Source: JAWKUK01 sp964402175
GTDB taxonomy: Bacteria; Planctomycetota; UBA1135; GCA-002686595
NCBI GenBank assembly: GCA_964402175.1
Contig: CAYOBN010000017.1
Coordinates: 1 to 64,000, forward strand
DNA: 64,000 nt
Reading direction: 5' to 3'
Below are positions 59,905 to 64,000 of the stretch, one piece after another. The notes under the pieces were generated by a model. The model was not told where the DNA came from and did no database searches. It saw only the letters and a program-made list of their open reading frames with translations. Position 1 is the stretch's first letter. Each line of letters begins with the position of its first letter. A program made the position numbers and the translations under genes.

Positions 59905-61221
59905 ATGCAGGACGTCTTCGTCATCGTTGCACTCATCGCTCTGAACGGGGTGCTGGCGGGGGCGGAGATCGCTGTCGTCTCCCTGCGCTCGAGCCGGGTG
60001 CAGGAGCTCGCTGCGGAGGGCAGCCGCGCAGCGCTCGCGCTGGCGTCGCTGCGCGGCAACTCGGAGCGCTTCCTGGCGACGGTCCAGGTCGGCATCACGT
60101 GCATCGGGGCGCTCGCCGCGGCGTTCGGCGGCGCGACCCTCGCCGCGCGCCTCGAGCCGCCGCTACGCTCGATCTCCGCGCTGGCGCCGTATGCCGAGGA
60201 GGTCGCGCTGGGCACCGTCGTCGCCGCCATCGCCTACCTTTCCGTCGTCGTGGGTGAGCTCGTGCCGAAGTCGCTCGCGCTGCGCCACTCGGAGCGCTTT
60301 GCGCTGACGATCGCCCAGCCCCTGTTGACCCTGTCGCGGCTGGCCGCGCCGGCGGTCTGGCTGCTCACCGTCAGCTCGAACCTCGTCCTGCGGCCCTTCC
60401 GCGACGAGACGAACTTCCTCGAAGCGCGTGTCTCGCTCGAAGAGGTGCGCCAGATGGTCAACGACGCATCGCGCGCAGGATCGTTGGACGAGTCCGTCAG
60501 CGAGATCGCGACGCGCGCGCTCGACTTCGCGGAGCTGACCGTCGAGGAGGTCATGGTGCACCGGCGCTTCGTCGTCGCGCTGCCGCGGACCGCGGGCGCA
60601 GACGAGCTGCGCAAGGCGTTCCTCGACGACGGCCATCGCCGCGTGCCGATCTACGACCGTGGGATCGACCATGTCATCGGCTACATCTCGTGGCGCGATG
60701 TCGTCGAGCGCGTCTGGTCCAGCGGCCCCGTGGTGATCGACGACCTGCTGCGGCCCGCGCACTTCGTGCCCGAGAGCCGCCTCGCGATCGATGCTCTCGA
60801 GGAGATGCGGCGTGAGCGGATGCACCTCGGTATCGTCATCGACGAACACGGTGGGTTCTCCGGGATCGTGACCCTCGAGGACCTCTTGGAAGAGCTCGTC
60901 GGCGAGATCGCGAGCGAACACGCCCGCCCGACGGACCCCGGCGCGCTGCGCAGCGAGGACACGCTCGTCTTCGCCGGCACGACCCCGATCCGCGATGTCG
61001 AGCGCGCGCTGGGGACGTCCTTCGAGGACTACCCCGAGGACTACGCGACGATCGGCGGCTGGTGCGTGGCGCTCGCGGGTGACCGGATCCCTGCGGCGGG
61101 AGAGCGTTTCACGGTCGCCGGTTTCGCGCTCGAGGTGGCCGAGGCCTCCCCGCGCCGCGTGCGCAGCGTCCGGGTGCACCCGCTGTCGGGAGACGCTCAG
61201 GCGACGTCAGGGACGGCGTAG
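59905..61221 (+). CDS. CNNM/CorC-type hemolysin-family transporter with CBS pair
   Basis: The 438-residue protein starts at ATG 59905 (MQDVFVIVALIALNGVLAGAEI), preferred because an AGGA lies just upstream; ATG 59872 adds 11 residues without homology. It has a CNNM/DUF21 membrane domain (about 1-175, IAYLSVVVGELVPKSLALRH), two CBS motifs (about 190-320, VMVHRRFVVALP and MRRERMHLGIVIDEHGGFSG), and a CorC/HlyC C-terminal domain (about 350-425, YATIGGWCVALAGDRIP). The family exports or controls divalent cations such as Mg or Co. The last 25 bases overlap the convergent HD gene. Confidence 0.92.
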   Translation: MQDVFVIVALIALNGVLAGAEIAVVSLRSSRVQELAAEGSRAALALASLRGNSERFLATVQVGITCIGALAAAFGGATLAARLEPPLRSISALAPYAEEVALGTVVAAIAYLSVVVGELVPKSLALRHSERFALTIAQPLLTLSRLAAPAVWLLTVSSNLVLRPFRDETNFLEARVSLEEVRQMVNDASRAGSLDESVSEIATRALDFAELTVEEVMVHRRFVVALPRTAGADELRKAFLDDGHRRVPIYDRGIDHVIGYISWRDVVERVWSSGPVVIDDLLRPAHFVPESRLAIDALEEMRRERMHLGIVIDEHGGFSGIVTLEDLLEELVGEIASEHARPTDPGALRSEDTLVFAGTTPIRDVERALGTSFEDYPEDYATIGGWCVALAGDRIPAAGERFTVAGFALEVAEASPRRVRSVRVHPLSGDAQATSGTA

Positions 61222-62582
61222 ACATCCACGGCGCCGGGGAACTCGGCGCGCGCGATCTCCTGGACCTTGCGCAGCACGTCGCGCTCGCGCGTATCGGCCA
61301 GGACGTAGAACTTCCACAGGTTGCGGTACGACTCCTCCAAGTCGCCGAGCCGCGGGATCCGATCCGCGAACGTCGCCAGAGGCTTCACGGTCGGCTCACC
61401 GGGCCAGCGCACGTGGATGCGCGCCTCCTTGAGCTGCATGGTGTGCGCAGGGCAATAGACGATCACGCGCACCTCCTTCCCCGTCGCAAAGCGCACGAGG
61501 TCCTCGATGCGCCCTTCGACGCTCGCGCGCGCTTCGCCGCCGCCCTGCGCAAAGTAACGCTCGACGAGCTGCGCTTGCTGGGTCTCGTTGCCGTAGCGTG
61601 GGAAGACACAGACGCGCTTGTAGAGCCGGCGCTCGCGGAAGCGGCGCACGACGTCTTCGACGCGTTGGCGCAGCTCCTTCGGCAAGCGCTTCGCCGCGGC
61701 TTCGAGCGTGCCCAGGATCGACGCGTCGTCCTGGTCGTACAGATCCTCCTCCGCGAGCGCGCCGCCGCGCACCAGCAAGTCCACTGCGCGCGCGATCAGC
61801 GCGCCTGCGGAGACCTTGGCGTGGTGGTAGTACACGCGCTCCGAGAAGTAATAGCGCGCTTCGAGCATCCGCACGACTTCGCTCAGGATGTCCTCGCGCA
61901 GGAGGCCCTGTTTGGCGAGGTCGATGTAGACGTTGCCCGTCGCGCGATCGACCTTGAAGTAACTCGTGACGCGCTCGTCGACCTGCAAGCGCAGCCCTGT
62001 GAAGTACGCGTCGCGCGCGAGGTAGTCCAGGATGTCCGCAGCGATCGTGCCCGAGATGACCTGGCGCCAGTAGGGCGGGATCTCGCGGCTGCCGGGGGTC
62101 CCCGCGCGTGTCAGGATGCTGAACACATCGGTGCGAACACCGAGCTCGTCGAGCGTACGGCCGAGCGACGTGCCGCGATCGAGGGCGCGCTCGTACCGGT
62201 AAGCGGAGTCGTGGCGGCGAAAGAGCTGGTCCTGGTCCTCGACGTTGTGGCCGAACGGGATATGGGTCACGTCGTGGACCAGCGCCGCGATGCGGATGAC
62301 CCGCGCTTCTTCTTCGGAGATCCCGATGTTGCGGGCCGGGTCGAGCTCGAAGGAGAGGTTGATGGCCTCGATCATGCGACCGGCGACGTGCACGGTGCCG
62401 ATCGAGTGGTCGAAGCGGGTGTGGACCGCGCCGGGGTAGACGAGGTACGCGGGCCCGAGCTGCTTGATGCCCCGCAGGCGCTGCATCTCGGGGGTGTCCA
62501 GGACGCGGATCTCTTCGTGCGTCAGGTACACGTCGCCGTGCACCGGGTCGCGCATGACACTGAAGCGTTTGCGGCCAGCCAT
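61197..62582 (-). CDS. HD-domain phosphohydrolase (dGTPase/SAMHD1-like)
   Basis: The 461-residue protein begins MAGRKRFSVMRDPVHGDVYL. The HD metal site is visible as HTRFDHSIGTVHV, ALVHDVTHIPFGH and ILDYLARDAYFTG, which fits the H...HD...D pattern. The opening FSVMRDPVHG is the SAMHD1/dNTP triphosphohydrolase-like signature. Such enzymes remove triphosphate from dNTPs or act on related nucleotides in the cytoplasm. The C-terminal third (RERRLYKRVCVFPRYGNETQ) is of the family type as well. It is convergent with the CNNM/CorC gene (25-base 3' overlap). Confidence 0.9.
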   Translation of the reverse strand: MAGRKRFSVMRDPVHGDVYLTHEEIRVLDTPEMQRLRGIKQLGPAYLVYPGAVHTRFDHSIGTVHVAGRMIEAINLSFELDPARNIGISEEEARVIRIAALVHDVTHIPFGHNVEDQDQLFRRHDSAYRYERALDRGTSLGRTLDELGVRTDVFSILTRAGTPGSREIPPYWRQVISGTIAADILDYLARDAYFTGLRLQVDERVTSYFKVDRATGNVYIDLAKQGLLREDILSEVVRMLEARYYFSERVYYHHAKVSAGALIARAVDLLVRGGALAEEDLYDQDDASILGTLEAAAKRLPKELRQRVEDVVRRFRERRLYKRVCVFPRYGNETQQAQLVERYFAQGGGEARASVEGRIEDLVRFATGKEVRVIVYCPAHTMQLKEARIHVRWPGEPTVKPLATFADRIPRLGDLEESYRNLWKFYVLADTRERDVLRKVQEIARAEFPGAVDVYAVPDVA

Positions 62583-62805
62583 GGGGCCGAGCAGTCTAAG
62601 GCCCAGGCCAGCCGGTGCCGAGCACGGGTCCTGAGCGATAAGTCATGAAAAATCACCGAGCGCGACCTCCCCGAGCGCTCCCCGCCGTGGCAACCTCGCC
62701 CCGAGTGTTTCCCCACCGGCCGAGCGCCCGACTGCCGCGCGCCGGCCCCGACCGAGGCCTCCCCCACCTTCCCCTGGGGCGGGCCGCCGAAGACCCCACC
62801 TGAAC

Positions 62806-63144
62806 ATGAGCCAGTTCGACGACGTGATCGCCACATGCAAGAAGCTGATGGCGGACCAGAACATCCCCTGCGACGAAGCCCTGCTCGTCAAGATCGCCAA
62901 GTCCCTCGGCCCCTCGATCTACAACAAGGACTCGAGCGTCGTCTCGACCTCGGACAAAGGCGAGATGGACACCGTCCGCAAGAACTTCATCGGCGGCAAG
63001 CTCGGCTGCGCCGGCGGCCCCGAGGTCGAGGCCGCGATCGCCGCTGCGACCGAGAAGATCGGAAAGTCGAACCCGAACAAGCTGCGCCCGGTGTTCTACT
63101 ACTTGCTCGCGCAGGAGCTCGGCAAGACCGCCGTGTTCGGCTGA
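62806..63144 (+). CDS. DUF2853 family protein
   Basis: The 112-residue protein starts at ATG 62806 (MSQFDDVIATCKKLM). It matches DUF2853 over its full length: SLGPSIYNKDSSVVSTSDKGEM, then VRKNFIGGKLG, and a C-terminal KLRPVFYYLLAQELGK. The family is a small cytosolic, helical domain of unknown function, widespread in bacteria. It is encoded alone. A 223-base intergenic region precedes it; the AT-rich stretch GATAAGTCATGAAAAATCAC (62636-62655) is the likeliest promoter area. Confidence 0.9.
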   Translation: MSQFDDVIATCKKLMADQNIPCDEALLVKIAKSLGPSIYNKDSSVVSTSDKGEMDTVRKNFIGGKLGCAGGPEVEAAIAAATEKIGKSNPNKLRPVFYYLLAQELGKTAVFG

Positions 63145-63208
63145 GACCCTCGATACGGAGCCGGGCGCGGCGACCTCGCGCGCCCGGCGCCCGTAGACGA
63201 TCGAAGGC

Positions 63209-64000
63209 TCACGCGCGCTCGAGGCGCGCGACGCGCACCACGGTGTTGGTGCCGTAGGGATACTTCGTCGCGACGAGGGTCAGCGCGTCGCCGTCGCGCG
63301 TCGCCGCGAGCTCCTCGCCGTTGTCCAGCCAGCGCGGCCGGCCCCAGTCTCCGGCGAGGCCGGTGAAGCGGCGCTCGCCCGGACCGCGCGCCTCGACCCC
63401 GTGGCGCGAGTCCGCCGTGGCGGTGAGGTCGAACACGAAGAGGTAGAGCGTGCGCCCGTCGACGATAAGCCCGAAGTCGCGGCCCTCTCCGACGACACCG
63501 GCGGGCACGCCTTGATAGAGCGGGCCGCGCGGCCCGTCCATCAGCTCGATCCAATCCCCCACGCGCGCCAACGCTGCGCGTTCGTAGTCCGGGATCCGAC
63601 CGCTCGCCTCAGGGCCGACGTTCATCAAGAGGTTCGAACCCGCGCGGCGGGCCAGGCACAGCTCTTCGATCACGTGCGCGGGCGACAGGAGGTTGAAGTC
63701 CTTGTGCGCGATGCCCCAGTGGAAGTTGAAGGTGTGGCACATCTCGCCAGCCACGTACTTCGACATACCACGGCGGTCGAGCGCCGTCGCCCGGCCGCGC
63801 TCGAAGGTGACACTGTCGATCTCGGGGTGACCGAGCTCGCCGCCCTTCTCGAGGCCGGTGTTGTTGATGATCAGCGCCTCGGGCTGGTGGGCCCGAATGA
63901 CGCCGTAGAGCGCATCGAGCTGCCAATCCGCGTCCGCCTTGCTCCAGTTGCCGTCGAACCAGAAGCCGCCGATCGGGCCGTACTGCGTGCAGAGCAGCTC
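63209..64000 (-). CDS. Alpha-L-fucosidase (GH29), N-terminus outside window
   Basis: The frame enters from the right edge and ends at 63209, giving 264 residues of the C-terminal part. It contains the GH29 nucleophile segment GGFWFDGNWS (Asp at visible residue 16), then LIINNTGLEKGGEL, HTFNFHWGIAHKDFNLLSP and NLLMNVGPEASGRIP, all typical of the catalytic barrel. A small beta-sandwich follows (about 130-264). The enzyme hydrolyses alpha-L-fucose from glycans, often extracellularly; the signal peptide, if any, lies outside the window. Confidence 0.9.
   Translation of the reverse strand, partial: ELLCTQYGPIGGFWFDGNWSKADADWQLDALYGVIRAHQPEALIINNTGLEKGGELGHPEIDSVTFERGRATALDRRGMSKYVAGEMCHTFNFHWGIAHKDFNLLSPAHVIEELCLARRAGSNLLMNVGPEASGRIPDYERAALARVGDWIELMDGPRGPLYQGVPAGVVGEGRDFGLIVDGRTLYLFVFDLTATADSRHGVEARGPGERRFTGLAGDWGRPRWLDNGEELAATRDGDALTLVATKYPYGTNTVVRVARLERA

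Noticed and set aside
1..64000. Prophage, insertion sequence or integron
   Set aside because: No transposase, integrase or phage structural gene was found on either strand; the REP-like palindrome is the only mobile-type sequence.

Overview
The window is 64 kb of very G+C-rich DNA (roughly two-thirds to 70% by eye), densely coded on both strands, with about 46 protein genes, one tRNA and no recognisable transposase, prophage or CRISPR array. Several gene types point to a Planctomycetota-like bacterium: a Tat-exported DUF1501-type protein beside a DUF1549-like protein, a huge multiheme cytochrome with EF-hand loops, two secreted proteins carrying a C-terminal domain I associate with planctomycetes, a matrixin with IPT/TIG domains, and an ECF sigma factor paired with a YfbK-like membrane protein. 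This is inference from gene content; there is no rRNA or marker gene here. The run of exactly 100 N at 52722-52821 shows it is a draft assembly.

Layout. 1-8422 (minus strand): a DUF1549-like protein, a DUF1501-type protein, a decaheme cytochrome/LVIVD/EF-hand protein, PduO-type adenosyltransferase, MiaE, acylphosphatase and the start of an EamA-like transporter, mostly separated by a few bases. 8454-12317 (plus): an SGNH hydrolase with membrane segments, then a prepilin-like protein with one heme motif. 12350-18644 (minus): a lipoprotein with 39-residue repeats, then a saccharopine-dehydrogenase-like/TamB/TamA operon. 18822-27356: a cell-surface glycan locus (two GT-C type enzymes, a GT87-like mannosyltransferase and a GT2) framed by two paralogous secreted proteins. 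27357-27867: a non-coding stretch with a REP-like inverted repeat.

27868-32512 (minus) is a tightly coupled operon for a 5'-nucleotidase, a HEAT/vWA protein and a protein with two EEP phosphatase/nuclease domains, which looks like periplasmic phosphoester or nucleotide salvage. 32715-36721 (plus) holds a lipoprotein and then an ECF sigma factor overlapping a YfbK-like partner that has lost its vWA domain. 36769-45727 holds a B12-binding radical SAM enzyme, histidine ammonia-lyase, a carboxypeptidase-regulatory-like protein, a GNAT acetyltransferase, and an overlapping operon for an isocitrate/isopropylmalate dehydrogenase-like enzyme, a flippase and a GT4 glycosyltransferase.

45817-64000: a GGDEF-EAL protein with both active sites intact; a secreted protein/matrixin/exonuclease operon; a PDZ protein with a His-rich hexapeptide array (where the assembly breaks); a cupredoxin-like protein; PPi-type phosphofructokinase; tRNA-Leu with an AAG anticodon followed by a clear terminator; a DUF3352-like membrane-anchored protein; an aminotransferase; a CNNM/CorC transporter; an HD phosphohydrolase; DUF2853; and the C-terminal part of an alpha-L-fucosidase. 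The most unusual items are the YfbK-like protein without vWA (35081-36721), the heme/propeller/EF-hand fusion (2161-6135), the prepilin-like heme protein (9927-12317), the REP-like element (27709-27806), the tandem-EEP operon and the His-rich repeat array.
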